Origin: Metellina segmentata
Lineage: Eukaryota; Arthropoda; Arachnida; Araneae; Tetragnathidae
DNA: 64,000 nucleotides
Assembly: GCA_947359465.1 (NCBI GenBank)
Contig: OX375873.1
Location: forward strand, 55,461,573-55,525,572
Direction: 5' to 3'
Each line of letters opens with the position of its first letter. Position 1 is the first letter of the stretch. Positions 37,236 through 47,570 of this stretch are shown in pieces. Both the position numbers and the translations under genes were made by a program. The notes under the pieces were generated by a model. It was not told the origin of the DNA. It saw nothing but the letters and a program-made list of their open reading frames with translations, and made no database searches.

Positions 37236-39190
37236 GTAAAGGGGTGAAATACATAGTCTATGTTTATGACCTTATAGTGGATTGCCGTTGGTATATAGGT
37301 AACTCTTGTACCAACTATTCGCTAGTGTCTGTTCTCCATACACTAAACGGATCCATGTTATGATGTTAGCGACAAAAATGCATTAATGTCAGTTGTTTGC
37401 AAGCCCCTTTATGGTACGTCAGTCAATATTTTGCATAAGGTGTCCTTTCACTTTCAAGTAAACAACCCTCAAATAAGAAATATTTTAACAAAGCAACTGA
37501 ATTTAGACAACAAACTTTTTCATCTTTACATAAATGCTATCTTTACATTAAGTTTATTTATAATAAACATCAGTCTATTTACTTTAAAATTTAATTTCAT
37601 ACCTTAAGTTTTAAACCATGCTACCCTAAAATATTAAAATTTTTCGGAATACGCTCACTAAAATGTCTTAAGTTTTTAGAGCACCGAATTTTCAGTTTAC
37701 TGACAAAGCAAATATGCATCGTTTTATAGTAAAGACCAATCTTTGATAATATGTTTTCATACGTTAGAAACGTTTTGGAAGAAAGATTATTTTATTTTTG
37801 TATGAAAATAATTTAAGTATCGTAACATTACGTATTTTAAATACTGGCAACACTCAAAATTGCAGATCCTTATTTCCAATACGAAATAATCAACGATATG
37901 TTTATTATACTAGTCAGCTTCAAGCTTTATCATTGAAAATTTTAAAGAACAGATAATGTTCACAAGCCTCACTTCACTCAAAATATTGCGAAATTTCGAA
38001 ATCTATAAATTAATAGTGTTTTCAAATGATAATTTATCATTGTATTAATTAGATTATTGCAGCCACAAGACATTTTTAAAGACTTGAACATTTAGCTTAA
38101 ATTCGTACCCGAGTTGCTTCCTCTCACATCCAATTAATATTTTTCTACCAGACACTGCCGTAAAAATTCTCTACTCGCATTTTGCATTCTTAATTACTAA
38201 ATCTACTTTAAAACAAAATCCCATTCAATTTAGAGGTTTACAGCCAATTCTAACACATAAGTTTCATCATAAACCTCGTGATCACTAAAATTCGCTCATT
38301 TTGAAGAATATGTTATATAGAATTACTTTTAGTTCAACAGCGGCAATGAGATACAAACAAGCAATTTTTTTTCAACATAGAATTTGCAAAATCCTTTTTT
38401 TTTTCTTTTACATACTTCTTCTCATCTACAAAATCCTCTTTCGTAATCTTACATTTCTTTAACGAGGGTGACAAATTAAGTAAAGACGTAAAGTTCATTA
38501 GATTTGTTTGTTATTCTAATACATAGGTATTTTACTGTTACAAAATAGTTATCCTCAGTAAATTATAAAAATAAAATTGGACATTGAAACTAACCAAATT
38601 GACAGGTAAACGTAAATTTGAAGCTCTAGGTAAGGGAAGTAGGATTCATGTCGTACATCATTTAAGAAATAACCTTCAAAATTCGCTTTTTAAATTCTTA
38701 AACGTCCTTAAATTTAACTTATACATACTATCTAGCACCTGAAAGAGACAAAATACTATATAAATATTTCCTCAGAAAACCTGATAATAGTTTTAAATTC
38801 TAATCATTATCAATTATGTTTTTCATGGACACAATAAGTAGGACTATTTTCGCATATACTTCAGTCTGCTACACTCAGAAAATACACGAAACTTTATTAG
38901 CAAAAACCATTCAGCAAACAAAATATAGAAATGTAGTAGTCGACGACAATTTTTTTGAACCTCAGGAAAGATCTTAAAAAGAAAATTATTTTGAAAATAT
39001 ATATATAATTTGAGACTTAGATGAAACTTTGTTGAATAGAGTGGGTTGACAAAATAGAGGTCGTTAAAATGTCGACTGTAGTATATAAAGGACCTACGGA
39101 GTTTTTAGATACTTTGTATCCAAAATTTTGAAACAAAAGCTACTACGATCAACTTTGATTGTTGCAACTACAACGTGGCCTAAAGACTTT
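37236..39190. other. AT-rich DNA with no recognised gene
   Basis: Only compositional open frames are present. Confidence 0.45.
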
Positions 39191-39194
39191 CGTC

Positions 39195-39400
39195 TAAACA
39201 GCGCTAGCAACTTGCTAGTTGTAGGAGGCGCAGGTTTGATTCCTCCTTGGATGTGTTTCTCCCTTCTGTCATAAAAACTGTCCTTGAGTTACTGCAAGTC
39301 TACCACGAGAACTTCTCCCGACACAAAGTCTGAGTGGTGGCGGTGGCTATAGAAACAGGGTTCGTTCAATTTGAGTCTGGGTGGCTTTCGAGGATGACGT
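39195..39400 (+). repeat. SINE family B, forward copy
   Basis: AGCAACTTGCTAGTTGTAGG followed by the B-box GGTTTGATTCC (39233-39243) matches the head of the 35.65-kb copy in the opposite orientation. The body then departs from it. Confidence 0.5.
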
Positions 39401-40139
39401 CAAAAAATAATTTTTGTTTTTCGAGAATATTGGCGACCGGAAAGGATAAGTTACTAGCCATGATCTACTCAGAGACAAGTAAAAATGTTTCAAATCGTCA
39501 TTGAATGCGCCAATGTGACAAACCTAATACATTTCTCCAAGCACCCCCAATTTAAAAAATATAAGGTCTCTTTCTACGGAAACAGACAGGGGCAGACTTT
39601 GTCTGGAGCAGTTTTAATAATAGACAGACAGTATGTCCATTCCCCTGATGTTGTTTGGCGCAGATTGGTGAAATATAACCTTTCCGCCATACAAACTCAG
39701 CTAATCAACAAGAGACGATTTTATTTGACTACGTTCAGCATTGCGTTTTCACCAAATGTTTAGACTATCGCTCCAATACCATTTCTTGCTAAGCGCTGGG
39801 CAAAGACCTTCTCATCGAATGACAGTTCTTATGATGCAATGCGTATCCGTCACAGGAGTAGGAAAAAATGCACGTCAACCAAACGCTATGCCTCCAAACC
39901 GCTAACCCGAACGCAGTAATGAACATGTGGGTTATAATTTCCGGTTCTTTGTTTCTAATCAATGTCTCTTTGCACTGTGGACGAAAAAAATACACAGAGA
40001 GACAAGTGTCTAAATTATTCCGCGTTAGGAATGGGCACGGAGCTATATTTTCTCTGCGAATTCCATTTGATTTCCGCAATTTGGTGTAACGCGCAATTTC
40101 AAGAGCTGGCTTGCTTTCGCGATGGAACTTCGTTTCCGC
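39401..40139. other. Spacer with unsupported open frames
   Basis: A 92-codon plus frame (39485-39763) and a 141-codon minus frame (39789-40214) are present. The latter is long for this window and ends at the GC-rich island, where a divergent transcript could begin. Neither resembles a known protein and no splice structure could be built. Confidence 0.35.
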
Positions 40140-40690
40140 AGCAATAGAGGAATTTTCTACCAGCAGGGCCGTCAGAGAGAGAGAAATAGAAATATTTCGA
40201 TAGCACTTTCCCAACAGTTAAAGAGAGAGAGGGAGGCGGAAAGAGAGAAGGGGTACCATAATAAAGGATGGGAATTGTGAATACCTCCAGAAGGAGAAGG
40301 CGGGGAGAGAGGGGGAGGAAGAGAAGAAGAAAAGAGGCCACATTTACTCAGACGGCGCACGCGGGGTGGAAGCACGGGAAAAGGAAAAGACGTTTTGCAG
40401 CGGGGGAGTCCGGATGGAGAAAGTAACAGAAGAGCGACATGCAGTACATAAGGGTTGGCTTCGGGGGAGGCACCGCCCACACAACGGGCGGGGATTGGCT
40501 GCCGCGGAAGGGGTGGCGGTTCTTGCCGACGTCTTCGGCCTCACAGCTGCAGCACGTGCGTTGCCGTCGAACGCCTGGGGAAGCATAGTAGGCCTTCTCT
40601 GGGTGGGGGAATTTTTACCCGGCACTCGGATAGGGGGGCTTAGGGACTTTTCTATTCTTCGGAGAATGCAGAGTTGAGTATTATGCGGCC
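40140..40690. promoter_or_regulatory. GC-rich island with promoter-type motifs
   Basis: This is the most GC- and CpG-rich segment of the window. It contains a reverse GC box CCGCCC (about 40473-40478), a GC box joined to a reversed CCAAT box (GGGCGGGGATTGG, 40486-40498), a CRE-like GACGTC (40528-40533) and an E-box CACGTG (40553-40558). GAGAG-rich tracts lie to the left (40165-40335). There is no TATA box. This combination is typical of a TATA-less housekeeping promoter, possibly bidirectional. The direction of transcription and the gene served are not visible in the window. The open frames across it (for example 40366-40677) look compositional. Confidence 0.5.
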
Positions 40691-41365
40691 CCCCCTCCTT
40701 CCCCCTTTAAACAACAGAGCAGGGGTGGTGGGGAGAGGAAATGCCTGAGAGACAGGGGGTCTTCTAAAGGCGCGATGGCACATAAAAGACGTAGTCTTAT
40801 TCGCTGGAAACTTAATTTCGAAATATTCAAATGAGCAAGACCAGAAAAACACATTTATGCTGACACATACTGTAGAGAGATAAGTCTCACAACAATGGAA
40901 GTATATTGATATTTTCCCGTACACTACTACTACACGTCACTTGGAAACTCAACATTAAAAGGAGGCTTTCCCGGAATACTGAAATAGTATTTTTGATCGA
41001 TACCTGTACGCTAAGGCAAATAGGGACGAGAGATATCGCTCGAAGAAACGGATTCTCGAAATCGCGAAAGAAACGGGTCGCTAATTGCAATCGAAGCGGA
41101 AGAGTCGATACAATCGACTGAGTTGGGTGGTCATATTGAAAAGCAGCATGGGATTTTTCAAATGCTCTCGACAGAAATCGTATTCGACGAAGTACGCGAG
41201 AGAGCAAGATGAGCCGCCAAACACACGAACTTCAAAGAAACGAAATTTTAGAATACTTCAGCAAATCTGACGATTCGATTCGAAACTTCTCGGATCTTTC
41301 ATATCGTCGTCCTGCGCAAATATTCTCCGATGGAAAGCACACACTTCATAAATCTGAACATTTAA
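40691..41365. other. CpG-containing sequence right of the island, no recognised gene
   Basis: TCGA and CGAA words are frequent through 41030-41320, unlike the rest of the window. That would fit transcribed or exonic sequence. Open frames at 40906-41121 and 41209-41481 are unrecognised. The second runs into the Tc1 element. Confidence 0.35.
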
Positions 41366-41934
41366 TACACTACCCTACAATAATGGACCGGACGCCAGCG
41401 GATTTGGATAAAATCCAACTACTTACATGGGGGTTGTTTTTCGTGGTACGTCCTGGGACCTTTGCATGTTGTTCCTGGTAAATTGAACGACGACGCCTAC
41501 ATGAACATTTTGGGCAATCAGTTTCTTCCTACGGCGATTTTATGGAATGGACGAATGTTACTTCCAGGTAGATAACGCTCCATGTCATGTTGCAGCCTCT
41601 CAAACAGTGGCATCGAGATATGGATGTAAAACGTCTTCCCTGGCCTGCTCAGAGTCCCGACCTTAAACCCCATAGAACCTTTGTGGGAAGATTTAGAGCG
41701 ACGCTTACGGACCAGGGAACCACGTCCGAAATCTACAGTTGGGTTGGCGACATTCTTGCAGCAGGAATAGACACAAATATCCATGGCTGTGTATCAAAAC
41801 CTTGTTGAAAGTATGCCCAGAAGGGTAGCTAGTGCAATTGCGACACGGGGCGGACCATCCCCCTATTAATGCATGTATTCTTTCCCTTATACCATCACAT
41901 CTTGTTGTCCGGTCCATTATTATAGCGTAGTGTA
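41366..41934 (+). mobile_element. Tc1-like transposon, internally deleted, 569 bp
   Basis: The ends are inverted: TACACTACCCTACAATAATG continuing to GACCGGAC at the left, and the complement of TTGTCCGGTCCATTATTATA GCGTAGTGTA at the right, with TA at each outer edge as the target duplication. It keeps roughly the last 40 percent of a transposase. The first part of the gene was lost by a deletion near 41425. The termini look intact, so it could in principle be mobilised by a related transposase. Confidence 0.85.
41425..41869 (+). pseudogene. Tc1-type DDE transposase, C-terminal part, broken
   Basis: The protein cuts and pastes the element. The visible pieces, in changing frames, are: FSWYVLGPLHVVPGKLND (about 41437-41490), then FQVDNAPCHVAAS carrying the second catalytic Asp (about 41555), then WPAQSPDL, then, shifted, PIEPLWEDLERRL carrying the catalytic Glu (about 41672-41710), and VESMPRRVASAIATRGGPSPY with a stop at 41867-41869. 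An in-frame TAG lies near 41769. The first catalytic Asp and the DNA-binding domain are missing. This matches Tc1 (DD34E) proteins and the decay is light. Confidence 0.85.
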
Positions 41935-42430
41935 TGAGCAGGTTTTTTTTTACAAACCCTGACCACTGACCTTTTTAGGCACTACAAGGGGCGAACTGGC
42001 GGATATTTGTGAAGGAGCCTCCAAGTGCGCAAGACCTTATTACTCTTAACAAAGACTAACACAAACACCCATGCGCTAAGATTCCAACCATCTGTGAGAG
42101 CTGAGAGGAGTCGAAAGTTCTCAAAATAACTTTTCTTTTCTTTCGAAACAAGCATATGTCATTTTGTCTGTCTTTAAACGTTCTGACTTTTGGATATAAC
42201 ATTTTTTTAAAAAGAAAATGATTTCTTTTTTTTATGTTTATTTATTGTTTACGTTTTTTCCCCTCATTTTGTTCTGTGTCAATTTTTCAAATTTCGTCAT
42301 TACGTATTTTTGTGCAAACATGTTTTGCCCTTCCCTTGCCTTTCATCTTTCTGTGTACTTAAATGTTTAATGTATGTATTGTGTACTGCTCGGCTCTCCC
42401 TATCCCCGAATCTCCTCTGTAAGGTGGACT
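41935..42430. other. Spacer with no recognised gene
   Basis: The sequence is T-rich around 42180-42310. Nothing is supported. Confidence 0.45.
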
Positions 42431-42434
42431 AAAC

Positions 42435-42540
42435 AGCTGAAAATCGAACAGACGAAACAGTGCCTAACCCGGGACGGACTGGGTGGTAGACAAACATTTT
42501 AACCACTTTACCAGTTAGATGGCTGTGTAAAGTAGAAATA
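42435..42540 (-). repeat. tRNA-head SINE fragment
   Basis: The complement reads CAGCCATCTAACTGGTAAAG, then TGGTTAAAATG and CCGTCCCGGGTTAGG, like a degraded tRNA-derived head with A- and B-box remnants. No body is assigned. Confidence 0.4.
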
Positions 42541-45190
42541 GTCAATTATTTTGACACGGGCAAATATCGAAAGCTCCCTCTGAGTTTCTCATCCAACCAC
42601 AATTTTTATCCGAGTATCGTTATTCGACAGTTCTCTATTGCTATTAGCAAGAGAGGACTCCAAAATGTTACTGACTGTAGAATCTAGGGAATCAAGTTCT
42701 TAGCCAACGAAGAATACCGTCCCCAAGGTCTATACCTGAACACGGTGGTTTGGAAGGTAATGAGTAGGTCCCTTTTCAGGGTAAGAAAAACACTATGGTC
42801 TTCCAAAGATAAGCATTCCTGTGACATTCCACACTACCAGTCTTCAGTATTAAACGCATGTAACCTTCATTCAAACAAGCCTTTACCCTACCTTGAAGTA
42901 ATATTGAATAATTTAGACTTTGTCCCCGACAATCCCAAAGGTTCTGTGGTACGAGCTTTACATTTTTAAACAGTTCTCGATTGCTTGCGTGAACTCGTTA
43001 ATAGACTGATTTTCCTGTGTATTCTACCTATACCAGCCTAGAACCATTCGAATCTCTGCACTTCAGCATACTTAATAAGTTCAGATGTAAAATTCAGTAG
43101 ATAATTGGAAGGCCATATAGATCAATGCCTGGTATTAGAAATATACCACAAGAGTAAGCAATTTAGGATCTAATAGTATCATGTTGTAGCAAAGACTAAT
43201 CACACAGAACGAACAAAATTAAGTAATTTAGTAAATGTCAGTACAAAAAATTAACAAAGGGATAGGGATTTTATGCTTTCAACCTCTACGCATTATTAGA
43301 TAATACACACCAAAAAATAATGCAACTAAAACCAGCAATATATGAGGGCCCCACACATAAGATCATCATAACCCAGTGGTATCAACAAGGTGAAGAGTAG
43401 GACCATGAAGTGTGAAGTTTTTATACTGCAATGTGCAGATTGTTTTCAACGATAAAAAGGTACAAACCGATTCATTTTTATATGAAAGGTTTAGAAGAGA
43501 ATAATTAATACATCGATTGATATTTTAATGCAAAAATGATTCATACATTTGTGTTGTACACAAACTAAATATCAAGCACTCTGTTACATATTTATATTTT
43601 GAGCACATGTGACGAGCATCATGGAGGTATGCCTGAAAGGGTATTCAACAAAGTAAAATCAGAATCGTTTCCTCCTTCCTCAAAAAGCACGCTTTTCGAC
43701 GACAATATTCTTAAGGTTGGTACATGGTACTAGCCGGCTAGTTTAACATTTCAAATTCCAATTTGTACTTATTTCAAAATGGGTTGAGTTGATTGCAATC
43801 AAGAGTGGAACTTGGGGGACCTTCTCTATATCCGTAATGATTCCAGCAAGTCTGATGATAGCTAATAAAAGCAGAAGACTCAAAACAATAAGCAAATTAG
43901 CATATCAACAAAACTAAAAACACAATACATCTTAGTTTGTAATCAGATCGAAAATGGGAATGACAGAGGCAAACAGAGACAAAAGAGTAAGTCCGGCCCT
44001 GGTTATATATAATTTAGTTATTTAGTTAAGAAACATTTCTAATATTAGTTACACTGAGAAAGCTTGATAACTTTTTACTTTTACTTCAATAGAAATTATA
44101 AAGTGTTTTATATTTCGCACAAAAAACATATTAGGTAACCAAAACACAGAAAATGCACACAAAATTTGAGCTCTTCTTGGTCCTACCACGTATAAAATAA
44201 CGAATATGCCTATCCTTCACTTTTTCCAACACTTATATTCATATTTATCAGTCACTCTTTATAGGAAGAGCAATTAATTACACTTAACATTTTAAAGTTA
44301 AATAAGTGTTCCAACTAGTACGTGACCGATAGCTTACTACAAAAATAAAACGTTCTTTTATTTTTTAGTTTTCCCATCTTTTAAAAGATATGAAACGATT
44401 TTTTTGTAAGGATATCAGAAAAACCTTATTCATAAGCCTTTCGCCTTAATAACAGTTTGATCACATGCATTGCTTATTACAAAACATCTGATAGCTTATA
44501 TTTTGTGTACCGTAGTTTCGTTTTTATTCACATGTTTTGCTTTTACACAGAAAGGACTTATTTACATATAGTTTCATTCATTAAATATTAAGAACTTCAT
44601 TTATATCGTAGACAGAAGACTTTGTGTAAGATGATCGGGATTGATGTGACATGCTCTTTTCCTTTTTTTTTTTTTTTTTTTTGGTCTGTTGGAAAACGAA
44701 TTAGGAAATAGAATAAGAACATCAAACCTGGTTTTTATCAACATTAACAAAAGATTCTATACTTGGCCATGGTTATAAGGGATGAGAGTACTTAATATCT
44801 AATTTCAAAGAGTTTTTTTTTAAGACTTACAAGAGAATTACTATTATTCGAAACCATTAAACAGTGGACGCTGAAGGTGTACTTACAAAAGGAAACGCAC
44901 GATTGACTAGACTAATGATGAAAAGACAACAAACGTGCTAGTCAAGCATAAAGCATTTCCAGCATCACATAACTTATCTACTGGATTAACAACCTTATAT
45001 TTATCGCTCTTTAACTGATATATTTATTTTCATCACACGTCGCTGTTATTTCCGTAGCCAAAAATAATTTTCTCTACGTTTCGAGTTAAGTATAAGTATA
45101 ATAAACAATAATTCGTACAACAAATCGTGTTGTAAGGTTTATCAGTGTTTATTCGTATAAAACGGTTCATTTCATTTGCACCCAGAAGGC
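42541..45190. other. AT-rich DNA with no recognised gene
   Basis: The stretch contains a T20 run at 44663-44682. Open frames are short and unrecognised. Confidence 0.45.
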
Positions 45191-45194
45191 TGAT

Positions 45195-45300
45195 AGAGTT
45201 TGATGGCGCAAGGGCCATATTTGGCAAAGCTGTGTCAAGCGTCAGTAAATGAGCATAAACACAATGTAGGAACTGAACCTTAACTTGCAGGTTTCTAGAG
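45195..45300 (-). repeat. SINE family B, fragment
   Basis: GATGGCGCAAGGGCCATATT followed by TGGCAAAGCTGTGTCAAGC is the reverse complement of the family B 3' end. The right part retains AACTTGCAGGTTTCTAG but is decayed. Confidence 0.55.
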
Positions 45301-46220
45301 CAGTGAGCAAACTCAGAGCCACGTCTACCACCGTACCGAGAGGAAACCCGAATTTTCGAGCAAGTGTTTCAAAACGTCCTCTTCGAGATGATGCTAGCAG
45401 ATAAGAGTAAATATGAGTACGATAATATATCCAGTTTACTGAATATTTCCATCGTTACTTCAAACTGTTGAATCTAAATTGGTCAAAGCCCTTTCGAAGC
45501 TGTTTTCCTCAATCTTGCCTATTCTTCGTAAACAAACTAGTCCTTCAAAAAAAAAAAATCCAAAAACAAAAATCCCCTAATACAAACTTATAATTCCATG
45601 CTCATTAACATTAGCAAACCATCAAGCGAGGAGGGTCCTGGTTGAATAGTTACTCGCCGAAATTCGGGTCAATCAAGTCAACATATCCTTGATTCTAAAA
45701 GTGTTATGTGTTCTTACTTTTATAAATTACGAAGATATTACCTAATATTGCATTTCGAGTATTATAATCACAATAGAACTAACTTATTAACACTTTAAGA
45801 TGAACTGAAATATCACAACGAACTTTTTTCAAACGTGCATTAACGAAAACCCTGTTATTTTTTCGTTGCAAAACAGACGCCAATTTAAGTACGGTTGATA
45901 CACAATATTTGCGCTTTTTAACAAATAATGTTTAATTTTACGTAGTAAGCGAAAAATTTCTGTTTCCGCGTGATGATTTAAAAAAAAAATACAGCTCAAC
46001 GTTAAACAACTAGCCAATTAGTTATAAACTAAGACTTTTTCTTTAAAGCTAAATGCAGATTTTTGAAATTCGGAAATGTAGATTGTAGTGAACGCTAGTA
46101 TTTTTGTGCTAAAAAGTATTTCTGTAAATATTTCACATTGGGTAACAGGAAGTAAAATTCTCGTCCTCCGGTGGTTTGTTTGCTTACAATAAAAATTCCT
46201 ATTACAAAAGTTATTTAATA
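45301..46220. other. AT-rich DNA with no recognised gene
   Basis: I see nothing supported here. Confidence 0.45.
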
Positions 46221-46863
46221 CTAGGGGGCCTGCCCCCTGCTCGCTAACGCTCGCCAACCCCCGGAGGATTGCTTCGCAGTCCTCATTGGTTCGCTGCGCG
46301 AACCTATGCTCGCTTCAATGAAGACACGTGTCCTAGCAGAAGGGATTGTTTACAAAATATGATATTCCAAAAAAAATGTTTTTCAAATCTAAATTTGCTG
46401 TTTTACAAAAAATATATACGGTACCTCTGAAATCAGAATTCAAATGAAAATTTTGTGCAAATTTTGACTCGAAATGTGAGCGTTGCTTTGGAAATTGAAT
46501 ACCCAGCATGTTGTTTGTGTGTACATTTTCCCAGCACTCAAACGACCCACACTTTTTCATTGAGTTTGTTGCCGAAAGTTGTAGTGCAAGCGTCTTGTTG
46601 AACTATAATTGTTGGCCCTGAAAAGGACCGTTTTTTAAATGGCCCTGAAAAGATCCTCCTCTTTCTTTGATTTCTATTATAAACTAACTGCAACAGCTCA
46701 TTAAAATTTCCTTTTTTTTTTAAATAAAATTTCATCCGATAACGCTATAAATTCAATCGATGCGCGAGACTTCGCGATAAACAAACAATCGTACAGTGTT
46801 GCCAAAACGCGATTACAAATAACGTCTTTTTTGCGTGCCACATAAGAGAATTATATATATAGA
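46221..46863 (-). mobile_element. Short non-autonomous Helitron, 643 bp
   Basis: On the minus strand the 5' end reads TCTATATATATAATTCTC (from 46863 down). The 3' end has GGGGGCAGGCCCCCTAG, a palindrome running into the terminal CTAG (46221-46224). The flanks on that strand are A before and T after, as expected for insertion between A and T. GC-rich sequence with short palindromes (TTCGCTGCGCGAA, GGATTGCTTCGCAGTCC) fills the last ~110 bases before the 3' end. The hairpin touching CTAG directly is unlike the 9.46-kb Helitron. No Rep/helicase is encoded. Confidence 0.7.
46614..46656 (-). other. Pair of histone-type 3' stem-loop motifs
   Basis: The minus strand holds GGTCCTTTTCAGGGCC at 46614-46629, which fits the histone mRNA 3' stem-loop (six-pair stem with one T-G wobble, loop TTTC). 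A second, weaker copy, GGATCTTTTCAGGGCC, lies at 46641-46656 with one mispair. In histone genes the motif lies shortly after the stop codon and directs 3' processing. No histone coding sequence is seen upstream, so this may be a captured 3' end or chance. Confidence 0.45.
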
Positions 46864-46873
46864 TATTTAGCTG

Positions 46874-47151
46874 TTTTAATAAACTTGCATAAACACCCGA
46901 ACCTCAATAACCAGAACATGGAAACAGACAAAACGCTGAGAAGCTTATTCGTTAAGTTAGTTTACAGTTTATGTATTGGATCTACAACATTTTATGGAAC
47001 TACATTTCGTCGTTATGATTACATATCTTCCTGGTAAAGAAGATCTTTCATGATAAGAATAAGAGCATAACGAAGTCCAAATACAAATGTTTAAAATTGT
47101 TAAATTTTGCTTTAAACTTGTAGTTTGCAAAATTGTGTAGTTTGGTTTGAT
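46874..47151 (-). repeat. 278-bp repeat, inverted partner of 53495-53773
   Basis: It starts 11 bases right of the Helitron end. On the minus strand it corresponds to the plus-strand block at 53.5 kb, with shared words such as GATTACATATCTTCCTGGTA, TTTTATGGAACTACATTTCG and AAATACAAATGTTTAAAATT (plus strand here). The reading SSLPGRYVIITTKCSSIKCC is conserved between the copies on the corresponding strand, but other parts have stops in the 53-kb copy. The family is unknown. Confidence 0.75.
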
Positions 47152-47404
47152 GTTTCCATTTCCCCCTAGATTCACTTTTAGCTCTGTGGTTTGAATTATG
47201 GGAGAGACGACAAAAAATGACTTGTGTGGCAGCACTAAGTCCAAAGTTATCTGAGTAAACTTTTTACAGCGTTTACTGTGATGATAATGTATTCATTTGA
47301 CTATAATGTGCTTATAGAACATTTTTATGGCTTTTACAAACTAGCGATACAATTTTTTTTCCCTTTACCCCTTCAAAATTTAAAATTGAAGTTGGGTGGG
47401 CTTT
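47152..47404. other. Spacer, no recognised feature
   Basis: I see nothing supported here. Confidence 0.4.
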
Positions 47405-47570
47405 TTTTATGACGCAAGAGGGTCAGATCCGGCCAAGAAACGTCTTTCCATCATACAAATGAACATACACAAAGTTTTACTAACACAGAAATAGAGAAAT
47501 AAACCCAGGTTTTAACATTAATATTACATGTGGCGTGCCTACAACTCGCAGGCTGTTACTCAATAGTAAA
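47405..47570 (-). repeat. SINE family B, decayed copy
   Basis: TTTATGACGCAAGAGGGTCA, a GATCCGGCCAAG word and, at the far end, GCGTGCCTACAACTCGCAGG match the complement of family B 3' end and head. The middle is diverged. Confidence 0.5.

Noticed and set aside
39789..40214. 141-codon minus-strand open frame next to the GC island
   Set aside because: It is long for the window, but I recognise no domain, it overlaps other frames, and no splice structure or start context supports it. Kept only as a remark.
40344..40677. Overlapping open frames of 93-103 codons across the GC island
   Set aside because: Several frames on both strands are open at once, which is expected when GC-rich sequence lacks TAA and TAG. 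Their compositions are biased and unlike known proteins.
44663..44682. T20 run as a retroposon tail
   Set aside because: No LINE, SINE or processed gene sequence adjoins it on the strand where it would be a poly(A) tail.
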